A program made the position numbers and the translations under genes. From Candidatus Saccharibacteria bacterium QS_5_54_17 (GTDB lineage Bacteria; Patescibacteriota; Saccharimonadia; QS-5-54-17): DNA of 38,232 nt. The stretch covers positions 1-38,232 of the forward strand of contig PXOU01000017.1 of assembly GCA_003022365.1 (NCBI GenBank). Reading direction: 5' to 3'. The notes beneath the pieces were generated by a model. It worked only from the letters and a program-made list of their open reading frames with translations, had not been told where the DNA came from and did not search any database. This document shows positions 6,870-15,257 of this stretch, piece after piece. Each line of letters opens with the position of its first letter. The stretch's first letter is position 1.

Positions 6870-8054
6870 ATGTATACTGAGTTAGCATCAGATAAATACA
6901 CCCTGCGGCGACAAGGCAAGGTAGAGCAACTAGAGGTCGAGCGAGACACCTACCGCGCCGGGGCCTGGGAGCCGCCGGCTCTGGCGGAAGCCGGCGAAAC
7001 TTCCGAGTATACCCGCTCGCGTCTGGAGCAGTTCGATTGGGAAATGCGGTGCGGCGTGCTGCCGGTTCGAGACGGCATCACCGGCTCAGTCTATGATGTG
7101 GTCTGCTTGAACCGGGATTTCCGGGAGTATCCGGGGTGGGGCGAGCACAACGCCATATTCGTCTCCATGCCGTTTACCTCTTCCTTTTCCACCGAACAGG
7201 GAACCGGTGCCTTGTGGCAGATCAGCCAGCGCTTCCCCCGCAATTTGGTCATCGCGGTGGGTAATGAAGGGACTTCGGATGTCCGCGTCCACCCCGATTG
7301 GCTCCACAACAGCGATCTGTTTACCTTGACCAGCATCCGACATCAATGCCTGCACGAAGCACTCCGTGAACATGGCGGACTGGATGAACACGGTATGCCG
7401 GTGATGGGTATTGATGTCATCGGCCAATCCATGGGGGCAATGTTTTCCAGCGAATTAGCCAAATATCTGCAGCAGAATCACATCTACGGAACTCCCGTGG
7501 AGCGGGCCGTTCTGACCGCGCCGCCTATCAATTACTCCGGCACTTTGAAGATGGCCCACGATTTGCTCAAACAGGAGGCCGGGTCACTGTGGCGGAGTTC
7601 GCCCCAGGAGCGGGCCCGAGTAACCAATCACATGAGCAGGCACGTGCTACCCCAAATCCTGGGCAAGGAAGCTGCCCGCAAAATGTTGGGGAAGCAGGAA
7701 GTGCACAACGCACGGGTACTGCATCGGTTGGCCGAGATCAGCGCCCGGGCGCACATCCGGGCCGAGGATTTGGACGGAACCGGGGTGCAGACCACCTTCA
7801 TTACCGGCAGCGAGGACGTGTTGTCTCCTCCCCGGGATTTCCTGGCTTCCAAGCGAGCCACGCCGGCTGATTCGCCGGCGTCACCCGGCCTGCGGGCCAT
7901 CATCGCCTCCGGTGAGAAGCACAGCAATTGGCTGCTGGACGAAGTGCTGTGCGGAAGAGTCATCGAAACCGCTTTGAGGTGGGAGGACATGGTGTCGGTG
8001 GGAAAAGACCGGGAGCCGGTGCCGGAAAGCCTTAATGTGACAGAAACTTATTAA
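6870..8054 (+). CDS. Alpha/beta hydrolase fold protein
   Basis: The 394-residue protein has a nucleophile elbow GQSMG (S187), preceded by the usual strand (MPVMGIDVI). A likely acid lies in FITGSEDVLSP (about D316) and a likely base in GEKHSNWLLD (H351), giving the Ser-Asp-His order of the fold. No signal peptide or membrane helix is seen, so it is probably cytoplasmic. The frame is open to an ATG at 6825, but the ATG at 6870 has a GAGGGGAG ribosome site 4 nt upstream and is preferred. The substrate is unknown; esterase, lipase or acyltransferase roles are all possible. Confidence 0.78.
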   Translation: MYTELASDKYTLRRQGKVEQLEVERDTYRAGAWEPPALAEAGETSEYTRSRLEQFDWEMRCGVLPVRDGITGSVYDVVCLNRDFREYPGWGEHNAIFVSMPFTSSFSTEQGTGALWQISQRFPRNLVIAVGNEGTSDVRVHPDWLHNSDLFTLTSIRHQCLHEALREHGGLDEHGMPVMGIDVIGQSMGAMFSSELAKYLQQNHIYGTPVERAVLTAPPINYSGTLKMAHDLLKQEAGSLWRSSPQERARVTNHMSRHVLPQILGKEAARKMLGKQEVHNARVLHRLAEISARAHIRAEDLDGTGVQTTFITGSEDVLSPPRDFLASKRATPADSPASPGLRAIIASGEKHSNWLLDEVLCGRVIETALRWEDMVSVGKDREPVPESLNVTETY

Positions 8055-8057
8055 ACA

Positions 8058-8170
8058 CCTCCTTGTCATTCCGAATTTAGTTCGGAATCGTTTGGATCCT
8101 GAACAAGTTCAGGATGACATTTTCCGTTACCCCCTCTTTGTCATTCCGAACTTGTTTCGGAATCTCTCTT
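8058..8170. repeat. Repeat block 4 (short, no heptads)
   Basis: Two TCCGAA/TTCGGA-type units and one CCTGAA/TTCAGG-type unit without a heptad tract, just after the hydrolase stop. Confidence 0.75.
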
Positions 8171-8189
8171 CCAGTGTAAAATGGTGGTG

Positions 8190-8268
8190 GGACATCTCGA
8201 ACACTCCTTGGTTGTTTGATTAGTTGTTACACAAGCCTTATTTAACCAAATGAGCGGGAGAGATGTCC
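8190..8268. other. Long hairpin element upstream of tmRNA
   Basis: GGACATCTC (8190-8198) and GAGATGTCC (8260-8268) are perfect 9-bp inverted repeats. Inside them TTGGTT and AACCAA form a second pair, about 30 nt apart. It could be a small structured RNA, an operator-like site or the remnant ends of a tiny mobile element; no ORF fits. Confidence 0.5.
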
Positions 8269-8318
8269 TGCTTTGTTATCTGGACTGGAAACTTTGGAGC
8301 GGAGATGTGGGGAAAAGC

Positions 8319-8347
8319 TTGCCCGATTAAGTTTAAAATGCTATAGT
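8319..8347 (+). promoter_or_regulatory. tmRNA promoter
   Basis: TTGCCC, a 17-nt spacer and TATAGT predict transcription from about 8354, 7 nt before the mature tmRNA 5' end. Confidence 0.65.
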
Positions 8348-8360
8348 TTTAGATTGGTAT

Positions 8361-8784
8361 GGGGCTGACAAGCTTCGACGTAAGGACTTTGACACGCTAC
8401 TTGGCACGCCGGGTTGATCTACACGTCAGATGGATCACCACAATACGTGCAAACGTACGAGATAAGGTAGCTGGCGTTGCGGCCAGTGTTGCGAATACGT
8501 TCGCGCCGGCCCAACCGGCTGCCGTTACCGTCGCGGCTTAACTACCGCGACCATCGGTTCCGTGACGCCCAGTAGCGGTTCACCGGTGGCATATCACTGG
8601 GTGTAGGCAAACGTGACGCCGGGAATGCTTGCTGAATCCAATTCCGGCTCGCCGGATGCATGACCGGGGCGTCAAACCCCAAGCCGTGCATCCGCGTTAA
8701 ACCTTCAGGCTGAATTTGACTACGCGTGTAGAAAAGTAGCGGGTTAACTTGCGGACCGGGGTGCAAATCCCCGCAGCTCCACCA
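8361..8784 (+). ncRNA. ssrA: tmRNA (transfer-messenger RNA)
   Basis: The 5' end GGGGCTGACAAGCTTCGACG and 3' end GCAAATCCCCGCAGCTCCACCA are the conserved tRNA-like halves. They pair as GGGGCTG with the 3' CAGCTCC segment, form the T-loop GGGTGCAAATCCC, and CCA is encoded. The resume codon is GCA at 8449 and the tag ends at TAA 8539-8541. The tag is 30 residues, starting ANVRDKVA and ending AAVTVAA; this is longer than the common 8-15 residues but keeps the small nonpolar end read by ClpXP-type proteases. Together with smpB at 20.5-21 kb it rescues stalled ribosomes. Confidence 0.96.
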
Positions 8785-9060
8785 TTCGACGCGCTGCGCT
8801 TGCTCATCTTTCGACTGTGAGCTCTCATTCGAGTCTGAGCCTGAGGGCTCATCCCTCAGAGTCGAAGACAAGATTGTCGAACAGTGGCAAAGCCAGTAAG
8901 GAGAATGACCCTGAGCCTGTCTAAGGGTTATTTATCCGCCATAAGAAAACCACGTCCGTAAGGGCGTGGTAGTTTATTTAAAACCGTTATTAAAAGCAAT
9001 GGTTCCTGTATTGTTGGACAGGAACGTTAATCCGGAAGGCCTGACCCGGTAATGTAATTT
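8785..9060 (+). other. Hairpin-rich spacer after tmRNA
   Basis: No gene is seen. CTGAGGG/CCCTCAG (8841-8847, 8853-8859) is nested in TTCGAC/GTCGAA. ACCCT/AGGGT near 8908-8928 resembles the CCCTGAGCxxGTC...AGGG palindrome common in metagenomic genomes. GTTCCTGT/ACAGGAAC (9002-9009, 9018-9025) is a perfect 8-bp hairpin. Confidence 0.6.
8950..8981 (+). terminator. Probable terminator for tmRNA
   Basis: An 8-bp stem CCACGTCC/GGGCGTGG with a GTAA loop (8950-8969) and one T-G wobble, followed by the T-rich run tagtttattta. Confidence 0.6.
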
Positions 9061-9083
9061 TCCAATATTACTTTTTTACGCGT

Positions 9084-9089
9084 TATAAT
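9084..9089 (+). promoter_or_regulatory. -10 box for ABC-class ATPase gene
   Basis: A perfect TATAAT; transcription would start near 9096-9097, 11 nt before the first ATG and 23 nt before the second. The -35 region is weak. Confidence 0.5.
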
Positions 9090-9119
9090 CTACGCATAAA
9101 TTAATAAATGGGGGAGGGA

Positions 9120-10829
9120 ATGCCGACCAAGCAGCATCTGATGGACCAGCTCCAGCGCATCGACGGCAAAGGCTACGGGGCGTACAAGGATTTAGGGGGC
9201 AAAACCTATGAGTTTGATGAGTTCACGCTCACCGTCGACCACGTCCAGGGCGACCCCTTCGCCGCTCCCAGCCGATTGCGGGTGCGGGTGCCGCAGGAAA
9301 CAGCCGGGTTCCCTGGAGAAACGTTTCAATCCGAAAGCCGGCGAATCGCCCTCCAGGACTACCTGATCCGGCAATTCGCCCGGGCTGCCGGCCAGGAAAA
9401 TACCGCCCGGGGCAGCGGCAAAAGTGGCAGTATTGGCATTGATCGGCCGGGTCAGCAAGTGCTGTGGCGGACGGCGGTCTCGGTGACGGAAACTTACGTG
9501 GAAGCCCGGTTCACGGTCGGGCTCCCTGCTCAGGGGCGGCGGGTGCTGGGCAAGCAGGCGGCCGTCATGCTGGGCGAGTCACTGCCCCGAATCGTCACCA
9601 GTGCCTTACGTTATGACGCTTTAGATAGGGAAGAACTTACCCAGCATATAGAAACCGTCGAGGACAGCCAATCCCTCCGTGATCAGTTGCGGGATCGTGG
9701 CTTGACCGCCTTCGTGGCTGATGAGGCCATTTTGCCCCGGCGCAGCGGGGTAGACGAACGGCCCATGCACCCCGGCGCCCAACCTTTCCGGTCGCCGGAA
9801 TCGCTGCGGGTCACCCTGCACCGGCCCAACGCCGGCGACATTACCGGTATGGGCGTGCCGACTGGGGTGACACTAATCGTCGGCGGCGGCTATCACGGTA
9901 AATCGACACTGCTGAAAGCACTGGAACAGGGCGTATACGATCATATTCCCGGTGATGGCCGGGAATGGGTGGTGGCCGACCCGGCAGCCGTTAAAATCCG
10001 GGCCGAGGACGGCCGGAGTGTCAGCGGCGTGGACATTTCGCCGTTTATCGATGATCTGCCCGGCGGCGCTGCCACGCGTCATTTCAGCAGCGAAAACGCC
10101 TCGGGCAGCACCTCCCAGGCGGCCAACATCATGGAGATGCTGGAAGCCGGCGCCCGGACGTTTTTGATCGATGAAGATACCTCGGCGACTAATTTCATGA
10201 TACGCGACCACCGGATGCAGGAGTTAATCGGCAAAGATAAAGAGCCCATCACCCCGTTCGTGGATAAAATCCGCCAGTTATATGCCGATCACGGTGTTTC
10301 CACGGTGCTGGTTATGGGCGGCAGCGGTGATTATTTCGAGCACGCCGATACGGTGATCGCCATGGAGGAGTTCGAGCCATATGACGTCACCGAGCGGGCG
10401 GGAGAGATCGCTGAGACGTATAAGGCCGAGCGAAGCGCCGAGGGCGGCGATTATTTCGGATCTATCGCCGACCGGGTGCCCCGTGGTGCCTCCATTGATC
10501 CCGCCAAGGGCAAGAAGCCGGTCGATGTCAAAACCCGGGGGCGGAAACAGGTCCAGTTCGGCATCGGTGACATCGACCTGGCTGGTCTGGAGCAACTGGT
10601 GGATGAAAGCCAAACCAGAGCCATCGCCCAAGGTTTGGTGTATATGAAACAACAGGTATTGACTGATAGCCGGGCGCTCACGGAAGCGCTGGATCGGGTG
10701 GAAGCGGATATCGCCGAGCAAGGGCTTGATGTCCTGGCACTCGGTCATCCCGGCGATCTGGCTGCTCCTCGTCGGTTCGAGCTGGCGGCGGCGCTCAACC
10801 GCTTACGCACGCTGGAAATACACGGATGA
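9120..10829 (+). CDS. ABC-class P-loop ATPase (COG3044 type)
   Basis: The protein matches the predicted ABC-class ATPase family (PF09818 type) over its whole length. The N-terminus has RIDGKGYGAYKDLGG and VDHVQGDPFAAPSRLRVRV. Walker A GGGYHGKST is at about residues 255-263, and Walker B with the family hallmark LIDEDTSATNFMIRD is near 348-362. A VLVMGGSGDYFEHADTVIAM segment and a helical C-terminal part follow. The cellular role is unknown; an RNA-linked role has been guessed for the family. Two in-frame ATGs exist (9108 and 9120). I chose 9120 because GGGGGAGGG lies directly before it, though the spacing is short. It is probably a single-gene unit. Confidence 0.9.
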   Translation: MPTKQHLMDQLQRIDGKGYGAYKDLGGKTYEFDEFTLTVDHVQGDPFAAPSRLRVRVPQETAGFPGETFQSESRRIALQDYLIRQFARAAGQENTARGSGKSGSIGIDRPGQQVLWRTAVSVTETYVEARFTVGLPAQGRRVLGKQAAVMLGESLPRIVTSALRYDALDREELTQHIETVEDSQSLRDQLRDRGLTAFVADEAILPRRSGVDERPMHPGAQPFRSPESLRVTLHRPNAGDITGMGVPTGVTLIVGGGYHGKSTLLKALEQGVYDHIPGDGREWVVADPAAVKIRAEDGRSVSGVDISPFIDDLPGGAATRHFSSENASGSTSQAANIMEMLEAGARTFLIDEDTSATNFMIRDHRMQELIGKDKEPITPFVDKIRQLYADHGVSTVLVMGGSGDYFEHADTVIAMEEFEPYDVTERAGEIAETYKAERSAEGGDYFGSIADRVPRGASIDPAKGKKPVDVKTRGRKQVQFGIGDIDLAGLEQLVDESQTRAIAQGLVYMKQQVLTDSRALTEALDRVEADIAEQGLDVLALGHPGDLAAPRRFELAAALNRLRTLEIHG

Positions 10830-10847
10830 ACCGCTTCCTTCATTAAA

Positions 10848-11130
10848 AACAGGAAGCAGGAAGCAAGGAGCAAGAAGCAAGTGGCAAGTGGCAACAAAAA
10901 GAGTGTTATTTGGTTTTCCCTCTTTGTCATTCCGAATTTAGTTCGGAATCGGTTCTGAGACCGGTCTTGAAACAGATCCTGAAATAAATTCAGGATGACA
11001 TTTTTCGCCACCCCTCTTAAGATCCACTTGCTTCTTACTTCTTACTGCTTACTTCTTACTTCCTGTTTTTTGCTCCCTGTCTGCCGTCTACTGTCTGCTG
11101 TCTGCGTGCTGCTGCCGGGAGACTATACGA
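10848..11130. repeat. Modular intergenic repeat block 5
   Basis: A heptad tract (AAGCAGG, AAGCAAG units), linker, TCCGAA/TTCGGA and CCTGAA/TTCAGG units, the block-1 linker reversed, then pyrimidine heptads including CTGTCTG units, ending in the conserved gccgggagactatacg. The promoter of the next gene starts directly after this end. Confidence 0.83.
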
Positions 11131-11135
11131 CGGTC

Positions 11136-11164
11136 TTGACGCCTCATGAAAACTGGAGTATAAG
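11136..11164 (+). promoter_or_regulatory. Strong promoter for orphan ORF
   Basis: TTGACG (11136-11141), 17-nt spacer, TATAAG (11159-11164). Transcription is expected near 11171. Confidence 0.65.
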
Positions 11165-11198
11165 AGAAGGCGTGCATTAAAAGACCTCAGCGACCGAT

Positions 11199-11753
11199 AT
11201 GGAAAAAAGTCCATCACCTGGTTACCAATCCCGGCGGGGGCCGGAAATCGAAACAGTGCCCTTTGAGGAGGGGAAAGTGATGCAGGCCGGTTACCTCGAC
11301 CCCCAAGACATCGCTTCAGTCAAACCCGATTTTACACCGGAACGGGAAAACGGCAAGAAGATGCCGCTTGCTGGCCTCCAGCCGGGTGATCTGCTGCACA
11401 TGCTGTTTGATAAAAGATGGGATGGGGAAAACCGGCGTGATTACTACAGGCGGGTGTTGTGCGGCCGAGTCGCTCCCGGCGACGGCCAACCAAGCCTCCT
11501 GGAGACGGGCCCGGCCGTGCAGTTGCGGCGTCCGCTGGAATTACCCGGCGGTGACGGGATTCCCGAAGGCGAAATCGTCAATTTAGGCGGCACGTTATAC
11601 CGCCCACAAGCATCCCAGATTGAACTACGGACGGGGATCGTCCAAGGAGGGGAGCGGTTTTGCGTCTCACACCGGGACGCGCTTATAGACGCGGGAGCGG
11701 TGTCGGCCATACGGGTCAATACCGCCACGGCCTATGATGATAGTCATTGGTAA
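11199..11753 (+). CDS. Hypothetical protein, soluble
   Basis: I do not recognise this family. The product is up to 184 residues, soluble, with no signal peptide or membrane helix, and rich in Gly, Pro and Arg. It contains LQPGDLLHMLFDKRWDGENR and a C-terminal GERFCVSHRDALIDAGAVSA. ATG 11199 has no ribosome site. A second ATG at 11280 (codon 28) has GAGGAGGGG 6 nt upstream and may be the true start, giving 157 residues. A good promoter precedes it, and it lies just before two repeat-protein genes, though each of those has its own promoter. Confidence 0.6.
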   Translation: MEKSPSPGYQSRRGPEIETVPFEEGKVMQAGYLDPQDIASVKPDFTPERENGKKMPLAGLQPGDLLHMLFDKRWDGENRRDYYRRVLCGRVAPGDGQPSLLETGPAVQLRRPLELPGGDGIPEGEIVNLGGTLYRPQASQIELRTGIVQGGERFCVSHRDALIDAGAVSAIRVNTATAYDDSHW

Positions 11754-11838
11754 TCACCTGCCGCTGCTCCCCGGGAGATCAACAGCATCCACGTCCCGAT
11801 CTCAAAGCGCAGGTGAGGTGCCCAGACCCTCCCAATTT

Positions 11839-11867
11839 TTGCGAATATGGCCAAAATATGTCATAAA
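11839..11867 (+). promoter_or_regulatory. Promoter of repeat-protein gene 1 (duplicated)
   Basis: TTGCGA-17-CATAAA. The box and its surroundings (AAAATATGTCATAAAGTA) recur before repeat-protein gene 2, so the promoter was copied with the gene. Confidence 0.5.
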
Positions 11868-11962
11868 GTATGTAATAGGAAAACCGAGGAGTTCCGCTAG
11901 TTCCCCGTCTCCAGACAGGCGTCCTACAAAAAACCCAATAACACACCACCGAGGTAATATTT

Positions 11963-12622
11963 ATGAGTAACAACCAGGAAAATCCTAGGGGTGACAACCC
12001 GGAAATTCCACCCAAACGGCTCGACGACATCTATCCCGAGCGGCTCGACGAGACCTACGAGATCTATTCGGACCCGCATACCTCGGGCGAAACGGACGAA
12101 GCCGTCCAACAATCACCCGAGACCCCCAACAGTCGCTACCAACGGGTGAGCACCTATCTCGGCTCGCTGATGGAACGGGTCGGCCTAGGAGGTGACTCGG
12201 AAGAGCGTCGCCAGGAATACGACCAGGCCGCCGAGGACATGAACCGGCTCACCGACATTGAAAACCGGGTCCGGTGGGAAGGACAGGAAATGACCGCCCA
12301 AGATGTCTATTTCCTGCGTCAGTACAAGGGCAAAGCCCCTCGGATAAGCGCACTACTCCAAGACCGGGACCCGGAAACGGATCTGAACATGATGCTGCAA
12401 GAATTTAACCAGACCCAACTGGTCCGGGGTATGGTCGAATCCGGTTACATTCGCCAAAACATCCTCGTCGACGATCTGGATAAGTTTCTCCAATCCGAGG
12501 CTATCGACCCGGCCCAATTGGCTCGGTATCTGATGGACGAAGGCATAGGGGATGTTGTTGTCCGCAACCTGTACAAGTTTCAGGAGGTACCTGATGATGT
12601 CTGGGAAAGGTTGCCCCGGTAG
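11963..12622 (+). CDS. Helical-repeat protein 1 (short paralogue)
   Basis: A 219-residue soluble protein of unknown function. It has a disordered acidic head, a YQRVSTYLGSLMERVGL segment, an AAEDMNRLTDIENRVR helix followed by TAQDVYFLRQY, and about two units of a roughly 32-residue repeat with NLDKF-like signatures (DDLDKFLQS, RNLYKFQE), ending VPDDVWERLPR. The same modules in the same order occur in the next gene, which carries an extra domain of about 250 residues in the middle. The ATG has GAGGT 8 nt upstream. A conserved TAGGGGAGTG surrounds the stop here and after gene 2. Confidence 0.75.
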   Translation: MSNNQENPRGDNPEIPPKRLDDIYPERLDETYEIYSDPHTSGETDEAVQQSPETPNSRYQRVSTYLGSLMERVGLGGDSEERRQEYDQAAEDMNRLTDIENRVRWEGQEMTAQDVYFLRQYKGKAPRISALLQDRDPETDLNMMLQEFNQTQLVRGMVESGYIRQNILVDDLDKFLQSEAIDPAQLARYLMDEGIGDVVVRNLYKFQEVPDDVWERLPR

Positions 12623-12647
12623 GGGAGTGCCTAAATTCTCCCAACCA

Positions 12648-12676
12648 TTGCAAACACGTCAAAAATATGTCATAAA
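12648..12676 (+). promoter_or_regulatory. Promoter of repeat-protein gene 2 (duplicated)
   Basis: TTGCAA-17-CATAAA, matching the promoter of gene 1. The leader here is about 205 nt against about 90 nt for gene 1. The extra part is GC-rich with repeated CACGGGAA(C/A) and CAGGAAACCC motifs. Confidence 0.5.
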
Positions 12677-12887
12677 GTAGGTATTGGCACGGGAAACGTA
12701 GTCCCGCGTGTCCACGGGAACGGGATCCTCCGGGTCCACGGGAAACCCAAGGAATCCCCCCCGGGTGCACAGGAAACCCAGGAGAGTCCCGGCGGTTTTT
12801 TGTCCCCAAATAAAACCAACACATTTATTCCCAAAAACATCCCAAGACGTCATAAACAACACCTCATAACACACGGAGCCACTACTC

Positions 12888-15257
12888 ATGAGTAACAACC
12901 CGGAAGCCTCACCAGGACAGGCAACCTCAGCCGGACTACTCCCGGATACCTATCAGGACTTGCACAATTCCGATGAGGTGAACTGGGCCGTCCAACGATC
13001 ATATGAGCACGTACCCAACGATCCCCACCAACGGGTAGCCACCTATCTGGGCTCACTGGTAGGCCGGCACGGTCTGCTGGGCGGCTCAGAAGAACGCCGC
13101 CAGGCCCAGGTCGCCCATCACGTCATGGACCCCGAGGACATCCCCGAAAGCTACTTCGACCGGCAACGGGAGATCGCCCGCCAACAGGGACAGGGCGACA
13201 TAGAGATTACCGAAGATATGAAGCAACAACACACCGAAGCCCTGATTGCTGACCAAACAGCCAGTCTCAACGCCTGGGCCGAATACCTCAACGACCCGGA
13301 GGCCGACTACCCGGCCTGGTTCCGCTACTACACCATGCGTAATGTGCTCAAACTGGCCGACTACGACAAAGAAAAAGAAAGATTCAGAAAGCGCAGCCAA
13401 ACCACTACCGCACCCTACCCGGAACTCAACCGAGAAGCTCTGGCATACGTCTACGAACGGCTAAACCGACGGCTAGAAGACCAAAACCAGGACAACGAGC
13501 AACTCCAACAACTGGCAGACCAGGCCAACTTCAACAAACTCTATTCCCACGCTCTGGCCGAATCCGTCCCATCCGATCAAGAACAACTGCAAACTACGGC
13601 CGGGGAATGGACCAAATACGACCAACTCAAGCCCTGGGAAAAATCAGATCGGGCCCACCAGCTAGCCCAGTCGCTGCAAGGATATGGCACTGGCTGGTGC
13701 ACCGCCGGCAAAAAGACAGCCGAGTGGCAACTCGAAGCGGGCGACTTCCACGTTTACTACTCTTATGATGAGGAAGGCCAACCGATCGTCCCCCGGGTAG
13801 CAGTGCGGATGCAAAAAGGCCGGGTAGCCGAAGTCCGGGGTATCGACGCCGACCAGAACCTGGAACCAGCCATCACCGACATCGCCATGGAGCGTATTCA
13901 AGACTTACCCGGCGGCGAGGAATACCTCCAGGCCGCCGAGGACATGAACCGAGTCACCGACATCGAAAACCGTGTTCGCCAGGGAGAGGAACTGACCGCC
14001 CAAGACATTTATTTCCTACGTGAGTACGGCGGCCCAATCCAAAGTTTCGGCTACGGCAAGGACCCCCGGATAGATGAACTACTCCGAGACCGAGATCTGT
14101 CGGCGGATATGGACATGATGTTGGAAAACTTCGACCACGCTGAACTAGCCCAGGACCTGATGGACAGTGGCGAAGAGGGTATGGACACCCTCGCCCAAAA
14201 CCTGGACAAGTTCCACCCCGATGCTCTCGACCAGGCTGAATTTGCTCGAGATCTGATGAACAGGGGCTTGGAGTATATCCTCGCTGCCAACCTGGACAAA
14301 TTCCCAGAAGGCGCTGTCGATCATGCCAAATTTGCTCGGGATCTGATGGAGAGGAAATTGGTGGGTGGGGAAATCCTCGCCGCCAACCTGGATAAGTTCC
14401 CAGATGGCGCTGTCGACCCTGCCCGACTGGCCCGTCGTCTGGTGGTCGAGGGCAGGGGGCATATTGTCGCCCAGAACCTGGAAAAATTCCCAGATGGCGC
14501 TGTCGACCATGCCCAAGTGGCCCGGCATCTGCTCGAATCCGGTGAAGGCGGCCCAAACATCCTCGTCCAAAACCTGGACAAGTTCCCAGATGGTGCGGTC
14601 AATCGGGTCCAACTGGCCCGCGATCTGATAGACAGGGGTAGAACAGGTATGGTCATTCTCGCCAACAACCTGGACAAATTCCCAGAAGGGGCTGTCGACC
14701 AGGTCGAATTGGCTCATGGTCTGCTCGAATCCGGTCCACGCGGCCAACACCATCTCGTCGAAAACCTGGAAAAATTCCCACCCGAGGCCGTCGACCCGAA
14801 CCAAATAGCCCGGCACCTGATGAACGAGGCCGGGGAGCACATCTTCGCTGAAAACCTGGACAAGTTCCTCCAATCCGAGGCTATCGACCAGTTCCAATTG
14901 GTCCGGGATATGATGGACAGTGGTGTGGCTGGTGCGCAAATCCTCGCCGACAATCTGGACAAGTTCCAACCTAAGGCCGTAGATCAGGCCGAATTGGTCC
15001 GAAATTTGCTCAAGTCCAGCCCAAGTGGCCAAAAAGTCCTCGCTGAAAACCTGGACAAGTTCCTCCAATCCGAGGCTATCGACCAGTTCCAATTGGCTCA
15101 GGAGCTGATAGACAGTGGTGGGGATGGTATGAAAATCCTTGCCAACAACCTGGACAAATTCCCAGAAGGCGCCGTTGATCCTGATCAACTGACCCAGGAT
15201 ATGCTCGAATCCGGTGAAAACGGCCAAAGCACCCTCGCCGAGGACAAGTTCCTCTAA
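12888..15257 (+). CDS. WCTA-domain helical-repeat protein 2, truncated
   Basis: A 789-residue protein of unknown function. Order: acidic head; HQRVATYLGSLVGRHGL segment; helical region (about 65-260); a compact domain with YGTGWCTAGK (W270, C271), then FHVYYSYDEEGQPIVPRVAV and VAEVRGIDADQN; an AAEDMNRVTDIENRVR segment; then about eleven 32-residue units of the type NLDKFPDGAVD-x-AQLARDLL-x-SG. The WCTA domain resembles a motif in hypothetical CPR proteins and, loosely, PcfJ-like domains; I cannot assign a function. The stop at 15255 looks like a C-to-T change in a CAA codon (CTC CAA TCC in sister units, CTC TAA TCT here), and the frame continues to TAG 15390. Confidence 0.8.
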   Translation: MSNNPEASPGQATSAGLLPDTYQDLHNSDEVNWAVQRSYEHVPNDPHQRVATYLGSLVGRHGLLGGSEERRQAQVAHHVMDPEDIPESYFDRQREIARQQGQGDIEITEDMKQQHTEALIADQTASLNAWAEYLNDPEADYPAWFRYYTMRNVLKLADYDKEKERFRKRSQTTTAPYPELNREALAYVYERLNRRLEDQNQDNEQLQQLADQANFNKLYSHALAESVPSDQEQLQTTAGEWTKYDQLKPWEKSDRAHQLAQSLQGYGTGWCTAGKKTAEWQLEAGDFHVYYSYDEEGQPIVPRVAVRMQKGRVAEVRGIDADQNLEPAITDIAMERIQDLPGGEEYLQAAEDMNRVTDIENRVRQGEELTAQDIYFLREYGGPIQSFGYGKDPRIDELLRDRDLSADMDMMLENFDHAELAQDLMDSGEEGMDTLAQNLDKFHPDALDQAEFARDLMNRGLEYILAANLDKFPEGAVDHAKFARDLMERKLVGGEILAANLDKFPDGAVDPARLARRLVVEGRGHIVAQNLEKFPDGAVDHAQVARHLLESGEGGPNILVQNLDKFPDGAVNRVQLARDLIDRGRTGMVILANNLDKFPEGAVDQVELAHGLLESGPRGQHHLVENLEKFPPEAVDPNQIARHLMNEAGEHIFAENLDKFLQSEAIDQFQLVRDMMDSGVAGAQILADNLDKFQPKAVDQAELVRNLLKSSPSGQKVLAENLDKFLQSEAIDQFQLAQELIDSGGDGMKILANNLDKFPEGAVDPDQLTQDMLESGENGQSTLAEDKFL
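14110..15257 (+). repeat. Tandem coding repeats of about 96-99 bp
   Basis: Eleven intact NL(D/E)KF units and a final worn unit (LAEDKFL, two codons lost) at a step of about 32-33 codons. Two units share a longer match around DKFLQSEAIDQFQL (near 14870 and 15060), which suggests recent unit duplication or gene conversion. Predicted fold: paired helices stacked as a solenoid (inference). Confidence 0.85.

Noticed and set aside
14145-15227. 360-codon minus-strand ORF
   Set aside because: It is the antisense reading of the tandem coding repeats in repeat protein 2.
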